NCBI GenBank assembly: GCA_003480425.1
Contig: QUJA01000006.1
Location: forward strand, 1-64,000
DNA: 64,000 bases
Source: Firmicutes bacterium AM31-12AC
GTDB taxonomy: Bacteria; Bacillota; Clostridia; Lachnospirales; Lachnospiraceae
Reading direction: 5' to 3'
Positions within the stretch are counted from its first letter, which is position 1. Each line of letters opens with the position of its first letter. The translations under genes and the position numbers were made by a program. The notes below the pieces were generated by a model, which had not been told where the DNA came from, did not search any database, and saw only the letters and a list, made by a program, of their open reading frames with translations. Of the stretch, positions 37,813-45,740 are shown piece after piece.

Positions 37813-38676
37813 ATGTATATGAATACCGGTTATTTAAACCACTCCCATATGGATTTCAAAGACAAAAGTCGCCCACTGGTTGTAGGAAGTTGCGGTACTT
37901 ACCGCCTTTCCAGCCATCCAAAGTTACCAACCTACCGTCCAAGGGGACGCCTGGATTATCAGATTATCTATATCACTGCTGGTTGTGGGCATTTTCATTT
38001 TGATAATGTAAATAATGAAACGATTGTTCCAGCCGGCAACATTGTACTGTACAGACCGAAAGAACTCCAAAAATATGAATATTACGGAGAAGATAAGACA
38101 GAAGTATACTGGATTCACTTCACAGGAAGCAATGTGAAAAATATCTTACGGCAATATGGATTCCTGGATAAAGAGCGTGTATTTCAGGTCGGAACCTCTA
38201 TAGAATACGAACAGATTTTCAAGCGTATTATCATCGAGCTTCAGCGTTGCCAAGATAATTATGAGGAAATGCTTGTCCTTCTGCTCCGTCATCTTCTTAT
38301 CATCTTTCATCGGGAACTGACCAGGGAACATATCTCGAAAAATGAATACCTGGATCACGAGATGGATAACGCAGTTACCTTTTTCAGTGAAAATTATAAC
38401 CAGAATATTAGCATAGATGATTATGCTGCCTCACGTGGAATGAGTGTCAGCTGGTTTATCCGAAACTTCAAAAAATACACAGGTTCTACACCAATGCAGT
38501 TTATTGTGGGAATCCGAATTAACAATGCCCAGATGTTACTTGAAACAACAACCTATTCCATCAATGAAATTTCTAAAATCGTCGGGTATGATAATCAGCT
38601 TTATTTCAGCCGGCTTTTCCACAAGCTGAAAGGATATTCCCCAAGAGAGTACCGAAAAATAAGAAATAGGTTATGA
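37813..38676 (+). CDS. AraC-family regulator divergent from lacZ
   Basis: 287-residue regulator. The N-terminal cupin-type sensor (about 20-160) has RPRGRLDYQIIYITAGCGHFHF, VPAGNIVLYRPKELQKYEYYG and TEVYWIHFTG, the pattern of sugar-sensing AraC proteins. The C-terminal pair of helix-turn-helix units is ISIDDYAASRGMSVSWFIRNF and SINEISKIVGYDNQLYFSRLF. AGAGGTG precedes the ATG. The 200-base gap to lacZ should hold both promoters. Activation of lacZ is the obvious hypothesis. Confidence 0.92.
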   Translation: MYMNTGYLNHSHMDFKDKSRPLVVGSCGTYRLSSHPKLPTYRPRGRLDYQIIYITAGCGHFHFDNVNNETIVPAGNIVLYRPKELQKYEYYGEDKTEVYWIHFTGSNVKNILRQYGFLDKERVFQVGTSIEYEQIFKRIIIELQRCQDNYEEMLVLLLRHLLIIFHRELTREHISKNEYLDHEMDNAVTFFSENYNQNISIDDYAASRGMSVSWFIRNFKKYTGSTPMQFIVGIRINNAQMLLETTTYSINEISKIVGYDNQLYFSRLFHKLKGYSPREYRKIRNRL

Positions 38677-38708
38677 AATCTATAATGTCATAAAAACTAA
38701 ATGTCAAA

Positions 38709-38757
38709 AAAGGATGCCAACGAATCAAAGCAGATTACGTGACATCCTCTTCTTTTT
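38709..38757 (+). terminator. Terminator after the AraC gene
   Basis: Imperfect stem AGGATG-ACG with CGT-CATCCT, then TCTTCTTTTTATT. It lies about 30 bases past the stop. Confidence 0.7.
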
Positions 38758-38764
38758 ATTAGTG

Positions 38765-38884
38765 CTATTTTATAAATTCAACCGAATAGTAATACATGTA
38801 CTCATTATCTGTATCTATATGCTCCCCTGCAATATCCTGTATTGTTGTTTGTACTTTTTCTTTCACTACCATTCTATTTTTCAT
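38765..38884 (-). CDS. Small 39-residue element-end protein
   Basis: Short frame reading MKNRMVVKEKVQTTIQDIAG, then EHIDTDNEYMYYYSVEFIK. The first ten codons match the sequence just downstream of the integrase (15962-16001), where the frame instead runs into the terminator. The reading looks like natural protein, so I think it is the complete form of a small gene that normally follows such integrases. No ribosome site is seen because the upstream side is a lipoprotein-gene fragment. Expression is doubtful. Confidence 0.4.
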   Translation of the reverse strand: MKNRMVVKEKVQTTIQDIAGEHIDTDNEYMYYYSVEFIK

Positions 38885-38886
38885 CA
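38848..38886. repeat. Right copy of the direct repeat (candidate attachment site)
   Basis: Same orientation as 15962-16001, one base shorter in a T-run, one substitution. See the left copy. Confidence 0.5.
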
Positions 38887-38891
38887 GGCTA

Positions 38892-38962
38892 CATGAATTG
38901 TCAAAACAATGGTTTCATCTTCATTGTGCCTGACTTCTATTACTTCCGGTAAAGACAAACCA
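38892..38962. repeat. 71-bp piece of the DUF-type lipoprotein gene
   Basis: About 96% identical (three substitutions) to 24893-24963 inside the lipoprotein gene at 24729, same orientation. The remaining bases to 39058 read on the minus strand as RAMPRCGNSDYVGIVEKCEG, an unidentified coding-like fragment. Confidence 0.75.
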
Positions 38963-39058
38963 GTTGCAATAAGTCGTTCCTCCTTCACATTTCTCCACGA
39001 TTCCTACATAGTCCGAGTTTCCGCATCTGGGCATCGCCCTTATGGATATAACAATGCC

Positions 39059-40570
39059 CTACACTTCCACCTCAAATGGCAGAAGATTCAGAATATCTTT
39101 CTGTACATCAACCCCCGGATAAACCTCTATCAGTTTCAGTCCCTTCGGTGTCAGACGAAATACACAGCGTTCTGTCACGTAAAGCACCTTCTGACCATTT
39201 GCAATTGCACGTCTGGCTGAAAAACTGATACTCTTGACTTGATTCACGAATTTAGGAATTGTCCCTTCCTTCTCAACCGTTACAATTCCTTTTATCTGTG
39301 AAACCTCAAGTCCTTTTGCAGTAAAACTAAAACAGAAAACAACTGTCGGTGTCTTAGATGTGATATTCGCAAAGCCGCCGATTCCTGCAAATGCTCCCGG
39401 TCCACGATGTGCATTCACATTTCCTTCTTTATCTACTTCAAGAGCACCCATAAAGCAGACATCCAATCCGCCATTGTCATAAAGATCAAACTGGTTTGCC
39501 ATATCATAGACAGATGCCGCACCGATCATTGCCCCAAACGCCTCACCGGAAACCGGAAATCCGCCGATTCCTCCTGACTCAACTGTCAATGTCACCATGT
39601 CAAGCATTCCACTCTTTCTTGCAAAACGGGAAACCATCTCCGGAATTCCGATTCCAATATTTACAATATCATCCACTCGCAATTCCTTTGATGCACGTTT
39701 TCCGATTATATTCGCTACTGTATTATTCTTTGACTGCTTCACTGAAACTGAATCCAAACGTTCACTCCATGTATTCCATTCTTCATATGGAATCTCAAAG
39801 CTTCCAGTTAATGCTGTATAGGCTTCATTTCTTGTTTCTGGTTCTACTACAACAATTGCATCTACCAGACATCCCGGAATAATTGCATTTCTCGGTCGTG
39901 ACGGAGTATCAACCAAACGATCTACCTGAACAATCACCTTTCCACGATTTGCCTTAACTGCCTGACAAATAGACAGCGCATCACCCGACATAAACATATC
40001 ATCAAAAGTGATATTTCCCTTTCTGTCTGCTGCTGTTCCTTTGATCAATGCAATATTAATCTTTGGTAATTTATAATAAAGGAATTCCTCCCCATCCACT
40101 TGCACATGCTTAACCAACGAATCATCAATTGAAATTCTGTTGATTCCAGGGCCTTCTTTTCTTGGATCCACAAAAATATCCAGACCAACTTTTGAGAGTG
40201 CGCCAGGAAGCCCGCCTGCCTGAGCGCGAATAGCGTGTGAAATACATCCGAGTGGCAAATTATATGCTTCAAACCGGTCTTCTAAAACGAGTTTTTTTGT
40301 ACTTAACATTGCCCCAAAATGCCCGCAAATAAGCTTGTCTACGGCACCTTCTCTGATATACCCTTCTGCATTATGTTCATCATCCCAGACACCAAATCCA
40401 GCACTGGAAATCATTGTCAGATGTGTTGGTGACTGCATCTTCTGATATCTTCTATAAATTGCCTCGTGAAGTTCAATTGGATTCTCTATTCCAACAAATG
40501 AATTCACGCAGATACAGTCTCCGTCCCGAATCAGCCGGATTGCCTCATCGGCAGTCATTATTTCATACAT
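39059..40570 (-). CDS. Acyl-CoA:acetate CoA-transferase (family I, fused subunits)
   Basis: 503-residue enzyme with alpha and beta halves in one chain, like propionate CoA-transferase or YdiF. It moves CoA between an acyl-CoA and a carboxylate through a glutamyl thioester. The catalytic Glu is Glu331 in TVESGGIGGFPVSG. Other marks: ICVNSFVGIENPIELHEAI, GHFGAML, CISHAIRAQAGGLPG and AFAGIGGFANI. The acid used (acetate, propionate, butyrate, lactate) is not decided. It stands alone with a terminator on its downstream neighbour and recombination scars at its 3' end. Confidence 0.93.
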   Translation of the reverse strand: MYEIMTADEAIRLIRDGDCICVNSFVGIENPIELHEAIYRRYQKMQSPTHLTMISSAGFGVWDDEHNAEGYIREGAVDKLICGHFGAMLSTKKLVLEDRFEAYNLPLGCISHAIRAQAGGLPGALSKVGLDIFVDPRKEGPGINRISIDDSLVKHVQVDGEEFLYYKLPKINIALIKGTAADRKGNITFDDMFMSGDALSICQAVKANRGKVIVQVDRLVDTPSRPRNAIIPGCLVDAIVVVEPETRNEAYTALTGSFEIPYEEWNTWSERLDSVSVKQSKNNTVANIIGKRASKELRVDDIVNIGIGIPEMVSRFARKSGMLDMVTLTVESGGIGGFPVSGEAFGAMIGAASVYDMANQFDLYDNGGLDVCFMGALEVDKEGNVNAHRGPGAFAGIGGFANITSKTPTVVFCFSFTAKGLEVSQIKGIVTVEKEGTIPKFVNQVKSISFSARRAIANGQKVLYVTERCVFRLTPKGLKLIEVYPGVDVQKDILNLLPFEVEV

Positions 40571-40651
40571 GATGTAATTTCTCCTTATCCCAAATATTCT
40601 TATCGTTCATTATACACTATCTCAGGAAATCAATCATCATAAATTAACAAG

Positions 40652-40693
40652 AAAAGCTCACGACTGATTATCTGCAACCAGCTGTGAGCTTTT
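40652..40693 (-). terminator. Terminator after the short-chain dehydrogenase gene
   Basis: 10-bp arms AAAAGCTCAC (40652-40661) and GTGAGCTTTT (40684-40693), T-rich on the minus-strand exit side. It lies 27 bases past the dehydrogenase stop. Confidence 0.8.
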
Positions 40694-40719
40694 TTGTTAT
40701 ACTCTATAATGTAATTGAA

Positions 40720-41481
40720 TTATGGCATAATTGAATTTGCACCATCAATAATTACGCTCTGACCTGAATAATAGCATGAATCTGGTCCTGCCAGAAATGC
40801 AATGACTGGAGCAATATCAGTTTCAGGATCTCCAAAACGTTTCATAGGGTTTAAGTTTACCTGTTTTGCATACTCCTCCGGGAATTTCTCAGCCCATGCT
40901 TTTGCTGCCGGTGATTCTGCTCCTGGAAGTACGATATTTACACAGATTCCATACTGTCCCCATTCTTTTGCTGCAATCTTAGTCATACCTCGTAATGCTT
41001 CTTTATTAGAGCCGTACGCTAACTGTCCTGCTATACCAAACATACCTGTTGCCGAAGCAAAGTTGATCACTCTTCCTTCGTGCTGTTCTTTCATATAAGG
41101 AAATGCTGCCTGCATATAGTTAAGAGAACCAATCACACCACTTTCCCAAGCTTTAAGCATATTATCATATGTAGTATCTTCAACTGAAGCCGATGGAACG
41201 ATTGCCTGTGCATTGTTTACAATAACATCTACTGTTCCATATGTATCAGCTGCTGCTTTAACAACTTCTTCTACTCTTGCTCTGTCTGCTGAGTCACAAG
41301 ACATAGCGAAGCCTTCTCCACCAAGTTCTTTAATCTCAGCGATTGTCTGCTCGATTGGTTCAAGACGTCGTCCTGTTGCAACAATCTTTACTCCTCTCTT
41401 TGCAAGACAAAGTGCAATTCCTTTTCCAATTCCCTGTCCGGCTCCTGTTACGATAGCCACTTTTTCATTTAACTGTTTCAT
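40720..41481 (-). CDS. Short-chain dehydrogenase/reductase
   Basis: NAD(P)-dependent oxidoreductase of 253 residues with Rossmann fold. Cofactor loop TGAGQGIGKG, then VNNAQA, the Ser of the triad in VINFASATGM and YGSNKEA with Tyr-x3-Lys. The C-terminus is YYSGQSVIIDGANS. The ATG follows GGAGGATTTTGAG. It resembles FabG-type and sugar-alcohol dehydrogenases. The substrate is unknown and no pathway partner lies beside it. Confidence 0.93.
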   Translation of the reverse strand: MKQLNEKVAIVTGAGQGIGKGIALCLAKRGVKIVATGRRLEPIEQTIAEIKELGGEGFAMSCDSADRARVEEVVKAAADTYGTVDVIVNNAQAIVPSASVEDTTYDNMLKAWESGVIGSLNYMQAAFPYMKEQHEGRVINFASATGMFGIAGQLAYGSNKEALRGMTKIAAKEWGQYGICVNIVLPGAESPAAKAWAEKFPEEYAKQVNLNPMKRFGDPETDIAPVIAFLAGPDSCYYSGQSVIIDGANSIMP

Positions 41482-41594
41482 CTCAAAATCCTCCTATACG
41501 TACAATACTCAATAGGACAATTATAACATTTTTTGTTGATTATGCAATAGACTTTTTATAAAAGCAATATTTCTTTTATAAATTTTTACCAACT

Positions 41595-41687
41595 TTATAA
41601 GATTCTATCGTTCTCCATTTCATATAGCATATCTGCAACATTTATTGTGGATACTCTGTGGGATACCAGGACAGCCATTTTCATTCA
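41595..41687 (-). pseudogene. Tail of an ABC transporter ATPase
   Basis: Minus-strand reading MAVLVSHRVSTINVADMLYE, then MENDRIL and a stop. It is the H-loop region (VSHR) and C-terminal end of an ABC exporter ATPase. The rest of the gene is absent; AlkD begins where it should continue. A relic only. Confidence 0.7.
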
Positions 41688-41691
41688 TTTT

Positions 41692-42414
41692 TTATTTCAA
41701 CGATTTTATATATTCTTTCTGCTTGGGAGTTATCCGATAACTCTCTACGCACTTTTGTATTGTTTTGTTATGTGTCCACACATCCAGTTGTCTTTCCTCT
41801 AGAAACGGAATCACCTGTTCATACTGCTTTGCCAATGCTGTAGCAAAATACCATGCACGCATCATATTTACGTAATATTCTTCTGAACGAATTTCTGCAA
41901 CCTTCCTGGCATATTCTATCCGGAATGTATCCTCAAGATAATATCTCATCAACATACCGATAGCAAATCGAATTGTATATGTATGTTCTGATTCAAGCCA
42001 CTGATAGATTCTCTTTATAAATATATCCAAATGTTTCTTGACAACTTTCATTGCAAGCATATCGCACGTTGCCCAATTATCTATATATGGCAGAAAATAT
42101 TCTAATTCATCCAGAGCACTATCATATTCTTTGATTTGCTCTATCAATAATCCATGCAAATTATTCTCTTCATAATATTGATGTGGAAGTACCTTTAAAA
42201 ATTCTTTTGCTTCTTCCGTTTTTCCATATTCTTTTGCAAATGTCCGTAACTGCGGAGTTCTCACTCCTATGATTCGGTTATTATCAATATTCGGCATCAG
42301 TCCTGCATGGAAATCCCTGTACTTTAAATCCTGCATCTCAAAGAGTTGCTCTTCCACTTCTTTAATTACCCATTCCTGTTCCAAATTTTTTACCTTCTTT
42401 TCACATTTTTTCAT
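41692..42414 (-). CDS. AlkD-like DNA alkylation repair protein
   Basis: HEAT-repeat protein of 240 residues, the fold of DNA glycosylases that remove alkylated purines. Family blocks: HAGLMPNIDNNRIIGVRTPQL, the NWATCDMLA segment, LDIFIKRIYQWLESEHTYTIRFAIGMLMRYY, MRAWYFATALAKQY and VWTHNKTIQKCVES. The start is the first ATG. Many members in this group are small and not biochemically tested, so glycosylase activity is inferred. Confidence 0.9.
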   Translation of the reverse strand: MKKCEKKVKNLEQEWVIKEVEEQLFEMQDLKYRDFHAGLMPNIDNNRIIGVRTPQLRTFAKEYGKTEEAKEFLKVLPHQYYEENNLHGLLIEQIKEYDSALDELEYFLPYIDNWATCDMLAMKVVKKHLDIFIKRIYQWLESEHTYTIRFAIGMLMRYYLEDTFRIEYARKVAEIRSEEYYVNMMRAWYFATALAKQYEQVIPFLEERQLDVWTHNKTIQKCVESYRITPKQKEYIKSLK

Positions 42415-42425
42415 AGAAAAATAAC

Positions 42426-42464
42426 CTATTAAAAAGTGTTATTACTTTCTAATAGATTATCTTT
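42426..42464 (-). terminator. Possible terminator after eutP
   Basis: Imperfect hairpin from CTATTAAAAAG and CTTTCTAATAG flanking about 12 bases, between eutP and the AlkD gene, with A/T-rich sides. Confidence 0.45.
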
Positions 42465-42467
42465 TTA

Positions 42468-42989
42468 CTATTCTGGATATTCTACACCTTCCGGCAGTTC
42501 ATCCCATTCATTTAACCCAAGATGTTGCTTAAACTTTGCCTGCTCCAAAGTCAGTTTTGGTAAATCATCTTCCAGATATTCCATCAATTCTCTGATTCCC
42601 TCACGAGTTACATTATTTACTTCAAAAATCCGCTCGCATCCGGCATTTTCCATCCATTGTCTTACCATAGGAATGTTTGCATATGGTGAGTCAACTTTTG
42701 TAATAATTCCGATTAATGGACGTTGGATAAAAGAGCGGCCTCCTGGTCCAAACAAATTAAACGGCTCATCCGCAGCTTGTACCATTGCGATTACATCTGC
42801 TTCAAATGAAAAACATGCCAATCCTACACTAAAATGCTTTGACTCTGCATACTCTCCCGGAGAATCAATCGTGTCATCTTCTGTGTTCGTATATTGTGTT
42901 TTAATATAGTGAAGTTCTTCCCCCTTTAATGCCTGTGTCAAAGAGGTTTTTCCTGCTTCACTTCTACCCATTAAAAATATTTTTTTCAT
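42468..42989 (-). CDS. eutP: EutP/PduV-family GTPase
   Basis: Ras-like P-loop protein of 173 residues linked to bacterial microcompartments; in enterobacteria PduV/EutP associate with the shell or act as an acetate kinase. P-loop GRSEAGKTSLTQ, the switch TEDDTIDSPGEYAE, and the guanine motif TKVD. The ATG used has CAGGTGAAAAG upstream. It follows the two EutS-type shell genes; the BMC-type gene overlaps its longer frame. No ethanolamine or propanediol enzymes are nearby. Confidence 0.9.
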   Translation of the reverse strand: MKKIFLMGRSEAGKTSLTQALKGEELHYIKTQYTNTEDDTIDSPGEYAESKHFSVGLACFSFEADVIAMVQAADEPFNLFGPGGRSFIQRPLIGIITKVDSPYANIPMVRQWMENAGCERIFEVNNVTREGIRELMEYLEDDLPKLTLEQAKFKQHLGLNEWDELPEGVEYPE

Positions 42990-43014
42990 CTTTTCACCTG
43001 ATTCTCTTACTCTT

Positions 43015-43443
43015 TTAGCTTCGGTATACTTCGCAAGCTGCAAAGCCTAACTCTTCTTTAAAAAAGCGGACAACTTCCCCTACCGCAGTCTCTACTTCTG
43101 ATAAACGGCCGAGCAGGATTAATGTCCCACAAAATCGATCCATAAACCCGATTTCAACATGTGCACTCTTCATTGCCACATCAGCAGCCACTACAACAGC
43201 TTCCCATGGTGTAAATCGAAGAAGCCCTATTGTCTCTCCATTATGATCTTCACCTTGATGCACCCCGATATGTAAGCCAAGATTATGATAAATGCATGGA
43301 TCTGCCGGATTTAAGACATGTGCCATACAAACTTCTCTTCCCGGAACACGAACACGTGTCATGCGAAGCCGTTTTCCTTTTAAATCTTGATAATCATCAT
43401 GGAACAATTTTTCTAACAGTTCCTCTTTTGTCATTCGAGCCAT
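43015..43443 (-). CDS. Circularly permuted BMC shell protein (EutS/PduU-like)
   Basis: 142-residue bacterial microcompartment shell subunit. Residues 25-142 parallel EutS: RVPGREVCMAHVLN, GLHIG, IGLLRFTPWEAVVVAADVAMKSAHVEIGFMDRFCGTLILLG and EVETAVGEVVRFFKEELGF. The N-terminal extension (about 1-25, MARMTKEELLEKLFHDDYQD) is helical and could be a targeting or packing segment. The gene follows eutS after 11 bases, so they are one operon. Confidence 0.9.
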   Translation of the reverse strand: MARMTKEELLEKLFHDDYQDLKGKRLRMTRVRVPGREVCMAHVLNPADPCIYHNLGLHIGVHQGEDHNGETIGLLRFTPWEAVVVAADVAMKSAHVEIGFMDRFCGTLILLGRLSEVETAVGEVVRFFKEELGFAACEVYRS

Positions 43444-43454
43444 TGCTGCACTTC

Positions 43455-43820
43455 CTATCTCTTTGTAATATTGCAGACTACATATCCAAGAGAATCTCTA
43501 AAATAATCTACAATTTCTGTCAATGCTGATGTCACATCAGAAATTTCTCCGGTAATGATCAAAGTCCCGGTAAAACGATCTGCAAATCCCAGATATACAT
43601 TTCCACTTTTTACTGCGATATCTGATGCAATAACTGCAGACTCCGGTGGTGTCATATTCATAATTCCAATTGCAGATGAACGATAATCCACCTGTGGATT
43701 CAATCCTAATTTCTGATAAATAATTGGTGACGGGCCTCCCATCACATGTGCAAATGTAATTTCCTTTCCACATACAGTTTCCTGTACGATACGAATCTGT
43801 TCTTCATGCTCATTTGCCAT
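43455..43820 (-). CDS. eutS: EutS-type BMC shell protein
   Basis: 121-residue hexameric shell protein, with the permuted BMC fold: RIVQETVCGKEITFAHVMGG, NPQVDYRSSAIGIMNMTPPESAVIASDIAVKSG, DRFTGTLIITGEISDV and EIVDYFRDSLGYVVCNITK. EutS hexamers are bent and thought to sit at shell edges. It begins a three-gene set (two shell genes, eutP) with no enzymes, so the compartment core must be encoded elsewhere. Confidence 0.93.
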   Translation of the reverse strand: MANEHEEQIRIVQETVCGKEITFAHVMGGPSPIIYQKLGLNPQVDYRSSAIGIMNMTPPESAVIASDIAVKSGNVYLGFADRFTGTLIITGEISDVTSALTEIVDYFRDSLGYVVCNITKR

Positions 43821-43894
43821 CTCTTTGTACCTCTCCTTCTTAAGTTTCTTTCATACACATCTTCTATCTAATTGCTGTTTTACAAGTTAAATGT

Positions 43895-45025
43895 TTATTT
43901 ATTTGATTCTTCTCGAAGCCCCAATATACCTTCTACTAAAATCTTCACATCATCAAAAATGTAGTCAAACGCACCTGCCTGACACATATTGATTATAACC
44001 ATTCCGATTGGCACTGCAACGATCATTCCAATCACGCTGCTCACACGATATCCGATATACAATAAAATCAATGTGACCAGAGGATTAAGCCCGACACTAT
44101 CTGCTACCAATTTAGGCTGTAATAATTGCCTGGATACCTGGGTGATCGCATAAATTACGATTAACATAATAGCCATTGTATAATTACCCATAAAGAATTT
44201 ATATACTGCCCATGGAATCATCGCTGTTCCTGTTCCGAAGAATGGAAGAAAATCCAAAAATGCTATAAAAAACGCAACAAGAACAAAATAGTTAATCCGA
44301 AGCATTGCAAAACCAACAGCTAATATTAAGAATACAATCCCCATTATTTTAAACTGGGCTTTAAAATATCCTCCTACTGCATATCGCAGATTATCCATAA
44401 CCAGTTTCATCCTCTTCTCTACCGATGGCGGTGCAATCTTACATAACCATTGTATCACATCTTCACGCTGTACGGTAAAAAAATATGAAGACATCAATGC
44501 CATAATTAAGTATATCACATATGAAGGTAATTTTTTAGCGAAATTGCCTGCTGCTTCCATTGTTGGTTCGCTTGCTTTTTTCACTAAATCCCCCATCATC
44601 TGATCCAGATTCACTATCGCTGTATTCCAACCATCCTGCACGCTTTCCGGAAGGCGTGAAAATAAACCTGATAATGTTCCTCCTATCTGGCGCAATCCGT
44701 TTTCTAACTGACTATACAGATCAGGCACGTTTTCTATCAAATCTCCAATTTCAAGTATTAATCTACTGATTGCAAAATAAAATATGGCTACAATAATCGC
44801 AATAACCACGATTACAACTAGTGCTGATCCCAATTTTTTTACTATATTAAATTTCTTTTCAAGCCAATTTACTACCGGCACCGCAATCGATGCAATGCAC
44901 CATCCAACTACAAATGGCATAAAAAACAAAACGGCTTTTACTCCAATAAATATAAAAGCAACCGTTGCTAATATGCTAAATAATAAGCTTACTGCCACTT
45001 GCCAATACGGGCGTTTCTTTTCCAT
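43895..45025 (-). CDS. AI-2E-family (PerM-like) membrane transporter
   Basis: Polytopic protein of 376 residues with eight or so helices. Family marks: VAFIFIGVKAVLFFMPFVVGW, ISRLILEIGDLIENVPDLYSQLE, the FLDFLPFFGTGTAMIPWAVYKF core and LLQPKLVADSVGLNPLVTLI. Members export varied small molecules, and the name from autoinducer-2 is not a firm function. The 3' end closes the lon-engB series. Confidence 0.88.
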   Translation of the reverse strand: MEKKRPYWQVAVSLLFSILATVAFIFIGVKAVLFFMPFVVGWCIASIAVPVVNWLEKKFNIVKKLGSALVVIVVIAIIVAIFYFAISRLILEIGDLIENVPDLYSQLENGLRQIGGTLSGLFSRLPESVQDGWNTAIVNLDQMMGDLVKKASEPTMEAAGNFAKKLPSYVIYLIMALMSSYFFTVQREDVIQWLCKIAPPSVEKRMKLVMDNLRYAVGGYFKAQFKIMGIVFLILAVGFAMLRINYFVLVAFFIAFLDFLPFFGTGTAMIPWAVYKFFMGNYTMAIMLIVIYAITQVSRQLLQPKLVADSVGLNPLVTLILLYIGYRVSSVIGMIVAVPIGMVIINMCQAGAFDYIFDDVKILVEGILGLREESNK

Positions 45026-45105
45026 ACAGACACGTCACCTCGTTTTCATAATCTGCTATTATCTGCCCCATGTTGCTATGTTCCACTTGTTTTCATTAGT
45101 TTATC

Positions 45106-45714
45106 TTATTCCTCTGTCTCATCCTCGTTGCCAAGATATTCTGTCTCCACAAGTTCCCAAATTTCATCCCGACCTTGTTTTGTTACAGAAGAAAATGGAA
45201 TAATCTTTGTTCCCGGAACTAAATTCAATCCCGTCTTTACCATTTTCACATGTTTCTGAACCTGACTTCTTTTCAATTTATCTAACTTTGTGGCAATAAT
45301 AATCGGTTCAAATCCCTGTTCGACAATCCAATCATACATCATCTTATCATTTGCAGATGGATCATGACGGATATCTATCAACAAAAATACTGCTCTTAAC
45401 TGTTTTGAACCATGAAGATATCTTTCAATTAATTTTCCCCATTCGATTTTGTCTTTCTCGGAAACCTTCGCATAACCATATCCCGGAAGGTCTACAAGAT
45501 ACATTTCTTCATTGATATTATAAAAATTAATCGTCTGCGTTTTTCCTGGCGTTGCAGAAATTCTTGCATAAGATTTTCTGTTCATCAACGCATTGATCAA
45601 GGAAGATTTACCAACATTTGATTTACCTGCAAATGCAATTTCTGGCAGTTCATTTTCCGGGAGTTTACTTGTAATACCACATACTGTTTCCAGGTTAATA
45701 TTTTTAATTACCAT
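45106..45714 (-). CDS. engB: Ribosome biogenesis GTPase EngB (YihA/YsxC)
   Basis: Essential GTPase of 202 residues used in assembly of the large ribosomal subunit. G1 AGKSNVGKSSLIN, G2 region RISATPGKTQTINFY, G3 VDLPGYGYAKV, G4 TKLDKL and the SSVTKQGRDEIW end. It lies 26 bases downstream of lon, as in many Firmicutes. Confidence 0.95.
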   Translation of the reverse strand: MVIKNINLETVCGITSKLPENELPEIAFAGKSNVGKSSLINALMNRKSYARISATPGKTQTINFYNINEEMYLVDLPGYGYAKVSEKDKIEWGKLIERYLHGSKQLRAVFLLIDIRHDPSANDKMMYDWIVEQGFEPIIIATKLDKLKRSQVQKHVKMVKTGLNLVPGTKIIPFSSVTKQGRDEIWELVETEYLGNEDETEE

Positions 45715-45740
45715 AACGTTCTCCTATATCATTTTCTGTT

